From the NCBI GenBank assembly GCA_945873675.1, contig CAMCEP010000001.1:1-47119 (forward strand): a DNA stretch of 47,119 bases, given 5' to 3'. Origin of the DNA: Asaia bogorensis. GTDB taxonomy: Bacteria > Pseudomonadota > Alphaproteobacteria > Acetobacterales > Acetobacteraceae. Every line of letters begins with the position of its first letter. Position 1 is the stretch's first letter. The notes under the pieces were generated by a model that worked only from the letters and a program-made list of their open reading frames with translations, was not told the origin of the DNA and did not search any database. Of the stretch, positions 33,067 to 41,051 are shown piece by piece. The translations under genes and the position numbers were made by a program.

Positions 33067-33393
33067 TCACCCGCCGCGGTCTGACTTCACGATTTCCGTC
33101 ATGGTGATGCCTAGGCGATTATCATCCACCATCACCACTTCGCCGCGTGCCACGAGGCGGTTGTTGACGTAGATGTCAACCGCTTCACCCAGCCGACGGT
33201 CCAATTCTACCACCGCACCACGGCCGAGTTTCAGCAATTGGCTGACCTGCATGGTGGCGCGGCCCAGTACGGCGCTGATCTGCACCGGAATATCATAGAC
33301 CGCATCAAGATCGCGCATGGTGCCGGTTTGGCCTTGCGTGCGCTGATCCTGCGCCGGCGGCGCTATGGCTTCGAAATTATCCGATCCACTCAT
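33067..33393 (-). CDS. fliN: Flagellar motor switch protein FliN
   Basis: The 108-residue C-ring protein is essentially one SpoA domain after a polar leader: DIPVQISAVLGRATMQVSQL, LKLGRGAVVELDRRLGEAVD, YVNNRLVARGEVVMVDDNRL, then GITMTEI. The motif order is canonical. It binds FliM and FliH at the export entrance. It follows fliH after 68 nt and precedes flbD by one base. Confidence 0.96.
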   Translation of the reverse strand: MSGSDNFEAIAPPAQDQRTQGQTGTMRDLDAVYDIPVQISAVLGRATMQVSQLLKLGRGAVVELDRRLGEAVDIYVNNRLVARGEVVMVDDNRLGITMTEIVKSDRGG

Positions 33394-33461
33394 GTCATTT
33401 TGTCCTAAAGCTTTGGGCTTTCCGAAGGTGAGCCTGTTTCAGATGAAGGCCCAACGCCAGA

Positions 33462-34121
33462 TCATCCCCTTTGAATTTCGGGTTGCAGATCAAGACCGGC
33501 GGCACAGAGCGCCTCGGCGATCGTTGAGCGTCGCCTCGCAAGATCAAACTCGGCGCCACCGCCCTGCCAGGTAGCGCGGGCATCGCCCGGGGTAAGACCG
33601 GCGTCGGGAACCAAGGTGACGGCAAGATCGCCGACCAAGGCGCGCACATCTTCGATCAGGCTAGGCGCGACATGCAAATGCGCCTCAGGCAGGAAGCCTA
33701 ATGCCGGGCGCAGCCTTTCAGCGAAATCGGCAACCAAGGCAGCGCTTTGCTGCGCGGCAAGTCCGGGTAGCGCCGCATCCAGCATGGCAAGGGCTACGCG
33801 CGCGACACCCCTGCTCGCCTCAGCGGCGATTTCGGCTGAGGCTTGCCGGCTGGCGGCCAGACTATTGGCGATGTGTGTCAGGCTTTCCGAAGCGCGTTGC
33901 GCCGCTTCCTGGGTCATGGAAGCGCGGCCGGCGGCAAAACCATCCTCCCGCGCCGCGGCGGCCACGGCGCGGAGCGTTTCTTCCATGGGATCGGGCTCTG
34001 GCGGCGGCGGTGGCATGCGGGCCGCTTCCGCCCGTGCCGCGTCCAAAGCTTCGATCAGCGACGTGGGGGCGAAATCCCGCACAAGCGCCATGCGCGAGAC
34101 AGGAACAAAACTGCTGGACAT
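33462..34121 (-). CDS. fliH: Flagellar export ATPase regulator FliH
   Basis: The 219-residue protein has a Pro-rich segment (about 36-45), an Ala-rich helical region with the GxxxG-like FAAGRASM pattern, and a C-terminal globular part with LHVAPSLIEDVRAL and LTPGDARATWQGGGAEFDLA. The Trp-Gly-Gly-Gly segment is common in FliH. FliH binds the ATPase FliI, whose gene is not in the window. The start at 34121 overlaps the fliG stop (TGATG). Identification rests on position and weak motifs. Confidence 0.85.
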   Translation of the reverse strand: MSSSFVPVSRMALVRDFAPTSLIEALDAARAEAARMPPPPPEPDPMEETLRAVAAAAREDGFAAGRASMTQEAAQRASESLTHIANSLAASRQASAEIAAEASRGVARVALAMLDAALPGLAAQQSAALVADFAERLRPALGFLPEAHLHVAPSLIEDVRALVGDLAVTLVPDAGLTPGDARATWQGGGAEFDLARRRSTIAEALCAAGLDLQPEIQRG

Positions 34122-35119
34122 CAATACACCATCTCATCCTCACGCCCTTCCTGGAGCGTGATCTGGCCTTGCGCCGCAAGATCTTTCGCCATCACCACCA
34201 CAGCGGCCTGCGCCTCATCCACTTCACGCAACCGCACCGGGCCTATATTGGCAAGGTCTTCCTTGAACATCTTTCCCGCACGTTCGCTCATGTTCTTGAA
34301 GAAGAGATCGCGCAGATTTTCCGAGGCGCCCTTCAGTGCCAGCAGCAGCTGTTCCTTGGGCACATTACGGATAAGCATCTGCACACCCTGACCATCCAGG
34401 CGCACCAGGTCATCGAAGGTGAACATCAGGGCGCGGATACGCTCAGCGGCATCTCGGTTGCGTTCTTCCAGCGCTGCCAGGATGCGGCTTTCGGATTGGC
34501 GATCCAGGTTGTTGAAGATTTCCGCCATCATTTCATGTGCGTCGCGGCGCTGCGCGCGCGCCAGATTGGACATAAATTCAGCCTTCAGGGTTTTCTCTAC
34601 CCCTTCCAGCGCTTCCTTTTGCACGCTTTCCATCCGCAGCATGCGCATAACCACTTCCATGGCGAAGCTTTCCGGCAACATGGAAAGCACCCGCGCCGCA
34701 TGTTCGGATTTCACCTTGGTCAGCACCACGGCCACCGTTTGTGGATATTCATTCTTCAGGTAATTCGCCAGCACCGCTTCATTCACATTGCCAAGCTTGT
34801 CCCACATGGTACGCCCGGCAGGACCGCGAATTTCCTCCATAATCTGTGCTACGCGTTCCCTTGGCAGGGTCCGCAACAACATGCGCTCAGTGGTTTCCCA
34901 GGTACCAACAAGATTGCCTGTTTGGCCGAGGGAATCGGTGAATTCCCGTGCCAGATCCTCGACCGCCGTAGCGGGCACGGTGCCAAGGCTAGCCATGGCC
35001 TGAGAGATATCCCGGATCTCATCCTCATGCATCATGGCAAAAAGCTTGGAAGCATGCTCCTCACCAACCGCAAGCATGAAGGTGGCGGCCTTTTGCGGGC
35101 CGTTCATCTTGCCGCTCAT
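34121..35119 (-). CDS. fliG: Flagellar motor switch protein FliG
   Basis: The 332-residue rotor protein has three helical domains. Seen are GPQKAATFMLAVGEEHASKL at the N-terminus, a central LKNEYPQTVAVVL in place of the common EHPQT, VRMLRMESVQKEALEGVEKT, and a C-terminal DDLVRLDGQGVQMLIRNVPK segment with the charged helix ENLRDLFFKNMSERAGKM. FliG binds FliF and touches the stator. ATG 35119 overlaps the fliF stop by 4 nt and begins MSGKMNGPQ; the frame runs on upstream within fliF. Confidence 0.97.
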   Translation of the reverse strand: MSGKMNGPQKAATFMLAVGEEHASKLFAMMHEDEIRDISQAMASLGTVPATAVEDLAREFTDSLGQTGNLVGTWETTERMLLRTLPRERVAQIMEEIRGPAGRTMWDKLGNVNEAVLANYLKNEYPQTVAVVLTKVKSEHAARVLSMLPESFAMEVVMRMLRMESVQKEALEGVEKTLKAEFMSNLARAQRRDAHEMMAEIFNNLDRQSESRILAALEERNRDAAERIRALMFTFDDLVRLDGQGVQMLIRNVPKEQLLLALKGASENLRDLFFKNMSERAGKMFKEDLANIGPVRLREVDEAQAAVVVMAKDLAAQGQITLQEGREDEMVY

Positions 35120-36756
35120 GCCGCTTCCTCCGGCGGGGCGATCCATCGCCTGATGACATTCAATGATTGCTCGGGGTTACTGTCCACCAATTCCTGTAAT
35201 CGATTGATCGACGAAGCCCGCATTTGGCCCTGCACCATAGAAAGGGTCACCATGCCATCCTGGTCTGCGGTTGTGCCACCGGCTACCGCAGGCAAGCCGC
35301 CACCACCGCCACCGCCGCCAGCACCAGCGAGCGCAGTAGAACCGGCCGCACCGGCCAAAGCGCCGCTTTGCGAAGGCTTTGCCAGCGTTACAAGGCGCCG
35401 CACCGCAGGCCGCCCCAAAAGAAGGATCGCCACCAGCGCAACCAGGGCAAAAAGAACGCTTTCAATGATACGCGCCACGGTGGAGGAGGTGAAGGCAATG
35501 TCAAAGAAACTGCGTTCGCCACTATCCATCGGCAAGGGCGGCTCGGCAAAACGCATAGCTACGACCTCCACCTTATCGCCCCGGCGCTCATCAAAGCCCA
35601 CCGAACTGCGCACCAGTGTTGCGATGCGGGCCAATTCCTCGGCCGAGCGTTCACGATATTGCGGTGGCGCATTGGCCTGGGCTTCCCAGACACCATCCAC
35701 CAGCACGCCAATGCTGATGCGCCGAACAATCGGCTGATCACGGGTGGTATTGCGCGTCGTGCGCCCAATCTCGAAATTGGTGGTTTCTTCCTGACGATTT
35801 TCCTGCGTGCTGCCAGGTGCATTTTCATTGCCAGGCAGATTATTCTGAACTGTGGTCGGCCCGCCTTCGCTCCCGCGGGAACTTTCCTGCACGCTTTGCT
35901 GGCTGCGCGCCACTTGATTGTCTGGATCGAAGCGTTCCTCGGTGATCTGGACACGATCAAAATCCATATCCACAGACGCTTCGGCGCGCACGCGCCCAGG
36001 CCCCAGGCTGCGTTCCAGCATTTCCTCGACCGAGCGCGCCAGGCGTAGTTCCTGACCGCGACGCATTTCTTCCTGGGACGCCGCCGCTGCGGGGCCTGAA
36101 AGGGCCTGACCGCCACGCGCCAAAAGCGCGCCACGCGAGTCAACGATAGAAACATTTTGCGGCCGCAAGCCAGGCACCGCCGTGGAAACCAAATGCAACA
36201 CCGCCTGAATCGCTTCCCTATCCAAGCGCTGTGCGCCCTGCATGGTCAGCATTACCGAAGCTTGCGCATCCGCGCGTTCACGTGAAAACGCTTCACGCCG
36301 CGGCAGCACCAAATGAACTCGCGCAGAGCGCACCCCGGACAGCGAAGCAATGCTGCGGGCCAATTCGCCTTCCATGGCGCGCACGCGATTCATGTCCTGC
36401 TGAAAAGGCGTGGTGGTCAGGCTTTCATTACGATCAAACAACTCGTAACCCACATTGCCACCCGCGGGCAGACCTTCGCGCGCCAATGACAGCCGCACCC
36501 GCCCCACCTGGTCATCCGGCACCATGATCCGCGTGCCATTACCTTCAACCCGGTACGGCACACGGGCGCGATCAAGGGCGGCGATGACCTGCCCCGCATC
36601 CCGTTGTTCCAAATCAGCGTAAAGCAAGCCCATCACGGGTTGGCTGGCACGGATGGCCAGCCAGGAAATCAAGCCAAGGACCAAAAGAGCCGTGCCAACA
36701 AGGGCACCCAAGCGCCAGATCCCCAAGCCACGCAACTGAGCGACGAAATTGCCCAT
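35116..36756 (-). CDS. fliF: Flagellar MS-ring protein FliF
   Basis: The 546-residue membrane protein has two membrane segments (about 19-37 and 432-452) flanking a periplasmic YscJ/FliF region: MGLLYADLEQRDAGQVIAAL, GNVGYELFDRNESLTTTPFQ and VRSARVHLVLPRREAFSRER. Its C-terminal FliG-binding tail is INRLQELVDSNPEQSLNVIR. A Gly-rich run near 480-490 precedes the tail. It is the base on which the flagellum is built and leads the operon fliF-fliG-fliH-fliN-flbD-flhA-flhF-flhG. ATG 36756 is used; in-frame GTG 36759 and TTG 36765 are alternatives. No sigma-54 promoter was found upstream. Confidence 0.96.
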   Translation of the reverse strand: MGNFVAQLRGLGIWRLGALVGTALLVLGLISWLAIRASQPVMGLLYADLEQRDAGQVIAALDRARVPYRVEGNGTRIMVPDDQVGRVRLSLAREGLPAGGNVGYELFDRNESLTTTPFQQDMNRVRAMEGELARSIASLSGVRSARVHLVLPRREAFSRERADAQASVMLTMQGAQRLDREAIQAVLHLVSTAVPGLRPQNVSIVDSRGALLARGGQALSGPAAAASQEEMRRGQELRLARSVEEMLERSLGPGRVRAEASVDMDFDRVQITEERFDPDNQVARSQQSVQESSRGSEGGPTTVQNNLPGNENAPGSTQENRQEETTNFEIGRTTRNTTRDQPIVRRISIGVLVDGVWEAQANAPPQYRERSAEELARIATLVRSSVGFDERRGDKVEVVAMRFAEPPLPMDSGERSFFDIAFTSSTVARIIESVLFALVALVAILLLGRPAVRRLVTLAKPSQSGALAGAAGSTALAGAGGGGGGGGLPAVAGGTTADQDGMVTLSMVQGQMRASSINRLQELVDSNPEQSLNVIRRWIAPPEEAA

Positions 36757-36885
36757 CACCCCCAACCCTTTTCCCCAAGCATGCTACGGAACGAACTTCA
36801 CCCGGAACGATCCTATATAACACGATCGGCAAAAATTTCCTCAATCGAAATAAAAGATTGGATAAAAGCGTCAAAATATTCGGTT

Positions 36886-36905
36886 ATGTATCATTTTTGA
36901 TACAT
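36886..36905. promoter_or_regulatory. Perfect palindrome between flgD and fliF
   Basis: ATGTATCA (36886-36893) and TGATACAT (36898-36905) form an 8-bp inverted repeat with spacer TTTT, about 130 bp upstream of the fliF ATG, in an unusually AT-rich gap of 235 bases (36757-36991). On the plus strand a run of seven T begins 5 nt later, but no plus-strand gene needs a terminator here. On the fliF strand no T-run follows. An operator is more likely than a terminator. No other gene is seen in this gap. Confidence 0.4.
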
Positions 36906-36991
36906 TATGATTTTTTTGTAGCCTCCCAACGCCATAAAATACAGACTTGCTCTGGCAATAAGCCGGAAAAGGACTATTCGTCCCTATCAGA

Positions 36992-37651
36992 TCATCCCCC
37001 CGAACTGACGCTGCGGAGCTTGTCAAAGCTCACCTGCAATTGGCCAAGCAATACCTTCAGGTCGCCCCCCACCCTTTCGGCGCCGGTCACCTTGCCAATG
37101 GTCGAGAAAGGTAATGTTTCAACCTTGCCGCCGGCGCCCACCCCAGTGACGCTGACCTTGTAGGCGCCATCAGGCATGGAAAGCCCCCCGGCGTCCCTGC
37201 CATTCCAGGACCAGGTTCTGGGTGCGTTGCCAAGCTGCACCGTTTCTTGGCGAATGATGCGATCGCCCGACCCCCTGATGGTAATCTGCGCCGTCTGGGA
37301 CGCGCCATTTGTTGGCAACTTCAGCGTTCCAGCACCGCCCTGTAGGCTGATCTGCTCAGCCTCCACTTCTACATTACGACCTATCAATGGCGCGCTGGCG
37401 GTCAACTGGGATGCCTGTTCCAGGGTCAGCAGACGCTGCAGGTTCTGGTTCATGGCAATTTGCTGCTCAACCGAGGCGAATTGCACCAGCTGATTGGTCA
37501 TCTGGTTGGTATCCAGCGGATCGGTCGGGCTTTGGTTCTTGATCTGCGTGGTCAGCAGCGTGAGGAAGGTATTGAAATCCCCCGCAAGCCGCGGGCTTTG
37601 TGCGGTGCTGGTGGCGGCATTGGCGGAAGCGGCAGAAATGGAAGCGGACAT
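36992..37651 (-). CDS. flgD: Flagellar hook cap/assembly protein FlgD
   Basis: The 219-residue protein has the FlgD N-terminal motif FNTFLTLLTTQIKNQSPTDP followed by LDTNQMTNQLVQFASVEQQI, then a C-terminal beta-rich FLG/Fn3-like region with GRDAGGLSMPDGAYKVSV. FlgD caps the growing hook during assembly. It starts 14 nt after the fliK stop, so both likely share the sigma-54 promoter before fliK. Confidence 0.95.
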   Translation of the reverse strand: MSASISAASANAATSTAQSPRLAGDFNTFLTLLTTQIKNQSPTDPLDTNQMTNQLVQFASVEQQIAMNQNLQRLLTLEQASQLTASAPLIGRNVEVEAEQISLQGGAGTLKLPTNGASQTAQITIRGSGDRIIRQETVQLGNAPRTWSWNGRDAGGLSMPDGAYKVSVTGVGAGGKVETLPFSTIGKVTGAERVGGDLKVLLGQLQVSFDKLRSVSSGG

Positions 37652-37665
37652 GGTGTGGGTTCCGT

Positions 37666-39252
37666 TCAGACAGCTATGTCAATGAGAGAGGTGGCGGCGC
37701 GGGTCGGGGTTGGCAGCACAGGCATGGCGCGGTCATGGTCCAAGCCGCTGATAATGCCTGGGGCGGGATGGCCCCTTTCATGGGCGGAGCCCTGTTGCTG
37801 CTGACGCCCCTGATCCGAGGCGAGGGAGAAAGACAGCGACCGCGCCATATCACCAAGCCCGGCCTGGTTCAGTGCGCGGTCTAGTTCACGCTGGTCACGC
37901 TGCAGCAAGGCCAGGGTTTCGGGCCGTTCCGCCACAATGCGTACCTGGCCGGCTTCCTTGCCTTGGCCGATACTCACTTCCACGCGGCCAAGCTCAACCG
38001 GATCAAGGGCAATCGTCAGCGCTTCATCCCCGCGGCCAAGGGCGAGAGAGACAACCACCGGGGCAAGCTGGCGCGCCGCCGGCGGCGCCGCCATGTCACG
38101 CGCGCCAGCGCTAAAAGCCGGCGCTTCGGTGCGCTGCAACACGCCATCAGCCGGCGCAAAACCATGCGGCGCCATGGCAGGGCCTTCCACGCGGCTTTCA
38201 CCCCAAGACTTGGGGCCTTCCAGACCAACCAAGCGTGCGCCCGCTTCCACTGGCTCCGCAGCCATGACGAGCTTCACTTCGGCCGCTGCTTCCGTTTTGT
38301 TGAAAGCCTGGGTGAGGAGTGTGAGCGCTTCAATAGTCTTGGCGCCCTCCGGGCCTTCACGGGGCGGCGTGAACGGGGCGGGCCTGGCCGGACCACCGGC
38401 AGCTTGCGGCTTTGCTTCCTGCGCCACCGCAGCCTGAGCAGGGCCAGCCGCCAGGGCATTCAACAGGCCCTGCTGCTGATCTGAAGGGCTTTCTGGTGTA
38501 TTGGTTGCCAACAAGGCCTGCTGCACCGCTTGGGCCGCCGGCGCAGAAGCGCGCTGCTGATCCGCGACAGTCAATGCCTGCGCCTTGGCCTGAAGCGCAA
38601 CTGCCGACAAAGCCTGCGGCATTCCCGCGCCGGATTGCGCCCCCGCAGGGGCGACTGCGTCAGGCTGAACGCCGATGTGCGCGGCTGAAACTGCGCCAGG
38701 GGCCATTCCCGGGGCAACCAGTAGGGGAGAATTGGCAGGACGATCCTGATGATGGGGCACCGATTGACCTTCAGCCAACTGAACGGCCGACATCACCGCG
38801 TCTGACAGAAGCGCTGCGGGGCCTTGCGACAAATCCGCCTGAGCGAAAGCCGTTGGCGCTGCGGTTTCCAGGGCCCACTGCGACATGCCAGCGCCTTCAG
38901 CCACAAGGGCGCCCAAAGCCGTGTCCGTTTCTGCTTGTTCGGCTTGCGGGCTGCTTGGGGTTGCAGCCTTTGCCGCATCTGCGGTTGCGCCATGCTGAGT
39001 GGTGGGATCAGAACTGGAAGCGCCTTCCCCTGGATTGGCGCCACTGCGGTCAGAGAGAACGTGATCTTGACTATCGTCGCGCCTACTTGCCGTCCGGTCG
39101 GGCGGGACCTGCTCAGCCATGGGCGGCGCTTCAATCGCTTCCCGCAGCCGGCCATGAAATCCGTCCCCCTCCCTGGACGCGGGACGCGCTGACAGCACCG
39201 GCGCTTGGTTCGCGGCAGGCTTGTGTGGCGGGGCAAAAGCTAATTCCAGCAT
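37666..39252 (-). CDS. fliK: Flagellar hook-length control protein FliK
   Basis: The 528-residue protein has a long low-complexity Ala/Gln/Pro-rich N-terminal part (about 1-380) and a C-terminal hook-length domain: LAPVVVSLALGRGDEALTIA, LDPVELGRVEVSIG, VRIVAERPETLALLQRDQRE and LDRALNQAGL. FliK measures the hook and triggers the FlhB switch. The sequence of the N-terminal ruler is not conserved, as normal. It is divergent from flgE and precedes flgD in the same operon. Confidence 0.93.
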   Translation of the reverse strand: MLELAFAPPHKPAANQAPVLSARPASREGDGFHGRLREAIEAPPMAEQVPPDRTASRRDDSQDHVLSDRSGANPGEGASSSDPTTQHGATADAAKAATPSSPQAEQAETDTALGALVAEGAGMSQWALETAAPTAFAQADLSQGPAALLSDAVMSAVQLAEGQSVPHHQDRPANSPLLVAPGMAPGAVSAAHIGVQPDAVAPAGAQSGAGMPQALSAVALQAKAQALTVADQQRASAPAAQAVQQALLATNTPESPSDQQQGLLNALAAGPAQAAVAQEAKPQAAGGPARPAPFTPPREGPEGAKTIEALTLLTQAFNKTEAAAEVKLVMAAEPVEAGARLVGLEGPKSWGESRVEGPAMAPHGFAPADGVLQRTEAPAFSAGARDMAAPPAARQLAPVVVSLALGRGDEALTIALDPVELGRVEVSIGQGKEAGQVRIVAERPETLALLQRDQRELDRALNQAGLGDMARSLSFSLASDQGRQQQQGSAHERGHPAPGIISGLDHDRAMPVLPTPTRAATSLIDIAV

Positions 39253-39349
39253 AAAAACTTCCAGTCAAACCGTTCTGGCCCGCGTCCTGTAACCACCGGG
39301 ATAAGCTTCCCCCGACAGCAAATAGGCTGGACGCAAGCGAAAGCATCTC

Positions 39350-39365
39350 AGCAAGTGATGGGCCA
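39350..39365 (-). promoter_or_regulatory. Sigma-54 promoter of fliK-flgD
   Basis: The minus strand reads TGGCCCATCACTTGCT: TGGC and TTGCT boxes with 10 nt between GG and GC. It deviates from the consensus at two positions. The predicted start is near 39339, giving an 87-nt leader to the fliK ATG. The palindrome at 39385 lies at about -53, the same distance as at flgF. Confidence 0.7.
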
Positions 39366-39384
39366 AAGAATGCCGCCCGAGATA

Positions 39385-39399
39385 CGGCAGGAATTGCCG
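39385..39399. promoter_or_regulatory. Candidate FlbD binding palindrome (fliK/flgE region, perfect)
   Basis: CGGCA-GGAAT-TGCCG is a perfect 5-bp inverted repeat with a 5-nt spacer, the same arms as at 12995-13009. The centre (39392) is about 106 bp upstream of the flgE start and about 53 bp upstream of the fliK start. Assignment to FlbD is inference. Confidence 0.65.
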
Positions 39400-39405
39400 C
39401 TCCCT

Positions 39406-39420
39406 GCGCAAGACTTGCCC
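39406..39420. promoter_or_regulatory. Candidate FlbD binding site (fliK/flgE region, imperfect)
   Basis: GCGCA-AGACT-TGCCC is a degenerate copy (GCA-N5-TGC core), 21 bp or two helical turns from the perfect one. It lies at about -85 relative to the flgE start. Confidence 0.45.
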
Positions 39421-39471
39421 CATCAGGGAGGATTCAGCCCATTATTTCTGACCCAGTTCGGCATTTTCCGC

Positions 39472-39486
39472 TGGCATGGCGCTTGC
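39472..39486 (+). promoter_or_regulatory. Sigma-54 promoter of flgE
   Basis: TGGCATGGCGCTTGC matches TGGCAYG-N4-TTGC exactly, with GG and GC separated by 10 nt. The predicted start is near 39498, giving a leader of about 38 nt that contains the AGGAG ribosome site of flgE. Confidence 0.88.
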
Positions 39487-39535
39487 CTCATCTCCAAGCC
39501 ATCAGGATTTTTCCCTCACGGCAGGAGAGCCCGCC

Positions 39536-41017
39536 ATGTCGCTTTATAGTTCAATGAACACCGCGCTGAGCGGCATGAGCGCCCAGTCGCGCGCGTTGGG
39601 GCATGTTTCCGACAACATCGCCAATTCTCAGACCGTTGGCTTCAAGCGGACCGACACCAGTTTCGTATCCTACATTTCTGAGAGCAATGCCGAAGTGCAT
39701 AGGCCTGGCACTGTCCTGGCGCGGCCCGACTTCACCAACCAAGTGCAGGGCACGATCGAGCAGGTGGAAAACCCGCTGGCGATGGCGATTTCTGGCCAAG
39801 GGTTTTTTTCCGCTGCCTTGCCGGTCAGCACGGGCGCCGATGGAACTAGAATTTTTGACGCGCGGAATTTTTACACACGCGCCGGCGATTTCAACCGCGA
39901 CAGCGAAGGCTATATGGTCAACGGCTCTGGCTATGTGTTGCAGGGCTGGCCGGTGACTGATGGCGTGGTGGACAAGACGCAGCTTGTGCCCATTCAGGTG
40001 CAGGAAGATGCCTTCACGCCGACACCGACGCAGGAGCTTAATTTCACTGGCAATCTTTCTGCGGGTAGTACAACTGACCAAAGCACGTCAATTCAGGTGA
40101 TTGATTCGCTGGGCAATTCCCGCGCGCTGACGCTGACCTTTGCGCCGACTGCCGCAACCAATGATAACACCTGGACACTGTCGATTAATGCGCCGGCAGC
40201 CACAACGCCGGCTCTCGGCACAATAAAGGTTGCTTTCGGGGAAGACCCGGTGGATTGGGCGCCTAGCAAAGCCTATGTCGTCGGCGATACCATTAGTTCA
40301 GACAATAAGGTTTACCGCGCCACGGTGGCAGGTACGTCTGCACCTACTGGCACGGGTCCAGCCACGACTACGCCCGCTGCCGACGGCGGCGTAACATGGG
40401 TATATGAGAGAGCCGCCCCTCCTTCCCAACCGGACGGTACCTTGGCTGAGTTTTTTGGGGGCACTGGCACCCTCACCGGGACTACCTCAACGACTGGATC
40501 GCCAGCAACGGTCACCTTCCAGGCTGACTTTGGCCAGGGGCTTCAGACTATGGCGCTCAACCTGGGCAGCTTTGGTGTCTCCGGCGGGCTTACGCAATTC
40601 GCCGCGACCACCGGCAGCGGCCTTAGTGTCAACAGCTTCGAACAGGACGGTATCCCAATTGGGGCATTTTCTTCTGTCTCCACGCAGAAGAATGGCGATG
40701 TGCGGATCAATTACGACAATGGCCAATCCCGTGTTGTGGCCCGGGTGCCGGTGACAGTGTTCAAGGATCCGGACAAGCTGGAACACCTGGATGGCCAGGC
40801 CTTTCTGCGCACCACCGAAAGTGGCGAAGCGGGCGTTGTCGAAGCCGGTGAAGACGGTGCAGGGCTTTTGTCCACGCGCGCCATTGAGCGTTCGAATGTC
40901 GATATCGCCACCGAGTTTTCCAAGTTGATTCTGGCGCAGCGCGCTTATTCGGCGAATACCAAGATCGTCACCACTGTAGATGAACTTCTGCAGGAAACGC
41001 TGAACATGCGGCGCTAA
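39536..41017 (+). CDS. flgE: Flagellar hook protein FlgE with an inserted carbohydrate-binding-like module
   Basis: The 493-residue hook protein has normal axial ends: MSLYSSMNTALSGMSAQSRA, HVSDNIANSQTVGFKR, and C-terminal AIERSNVDIATEFSKLILAQ, RAYSANTKIVTTVDEL. In the outer variable domain, residues about 240-291 hold a module starting VDWAPSKAYVVGD, with YRATVAGTSAPTGTGP and ending DGGVTWVYE. This resembles the W-x-Y-x-x-G-D ... Y ... W pattern of CBM5/12-like modules and of phage tail proteins. ATG 39536 has AGGAG 8 nt upstream. It is followed by flgK and flgL. Confidence 0.95.
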   Translation: MSLYSSMNTALSGMSAQSRALGHVSDNIANSQTVGFKRTDTSFVSYISESNAEVHRPGTVLARPDFTNQVQGTIEQVENPLAMAISGQGFFSAALPVSTGADGTRIFDARNFYTRAGDFNRDSEGYMVNGSGYVLQGWPVTDGVVDKTQLVPIQVQEDAFTPTPTQELNFTGNLSAGSTTDQSTSIQVIDSLGNSRALTLTFAPTAATNDNTWTLSINAPAATTPALGTIKVAFGEDPVDWAPSKAYVVGDTISSDNKVYRATVAGTSAPTGTGPATTTPAADGGVTWVYERAAPPSQPDGTLAEFFGGTGTLTGTTSTTGSPATVTFQADFGQGLQTMALNLGSFGVSGGLTQFAATTGSGLSVNSFEQDGIPIGAFSSVSTQKNGDVRINYDNGQSRVVARVPVTVFKDPDKLEHLDGQAFLRTTESGEAGVVEAGEDGAGLLSTRAIERSNVDIATEFSKLILAQRAYSANTKIVTTVDELLQETLNMRR

Positions 41018-41051
41018 AGCTGCGTGACGGATCACTGATTGGCACTGAAAA

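Larger units (their letters stand above)
39253..39535. other. Divergent fliK/flgE regulatory region
   Basis: No gene is seen in these 283 bases. They contain two sigma-54 promoters facing apart (39350-39365 minus, 39472-39486 plus) and, between them, palindromic sites at 39385-39399 and 39406-39420. A further TGCCG half-site lies at 39371-39375. Confidence 0.75.

Noticed and set aside
33701..35737. 678-codon open frame on the plus strand
   Set aside because: It runs fully antisense to fliH, fliG and part of fliF, which are clear genes. Long antisense frames are common in high-GC DNA, and its translation shows no family signature.
36886..36917. Rho-independent terminator from the ATGTATCA palindrome plus T-run
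   Set aside because: The T-run follows on the plus strand, where no gene is transcribed into it; both neighbouring genes are on the minus strand.
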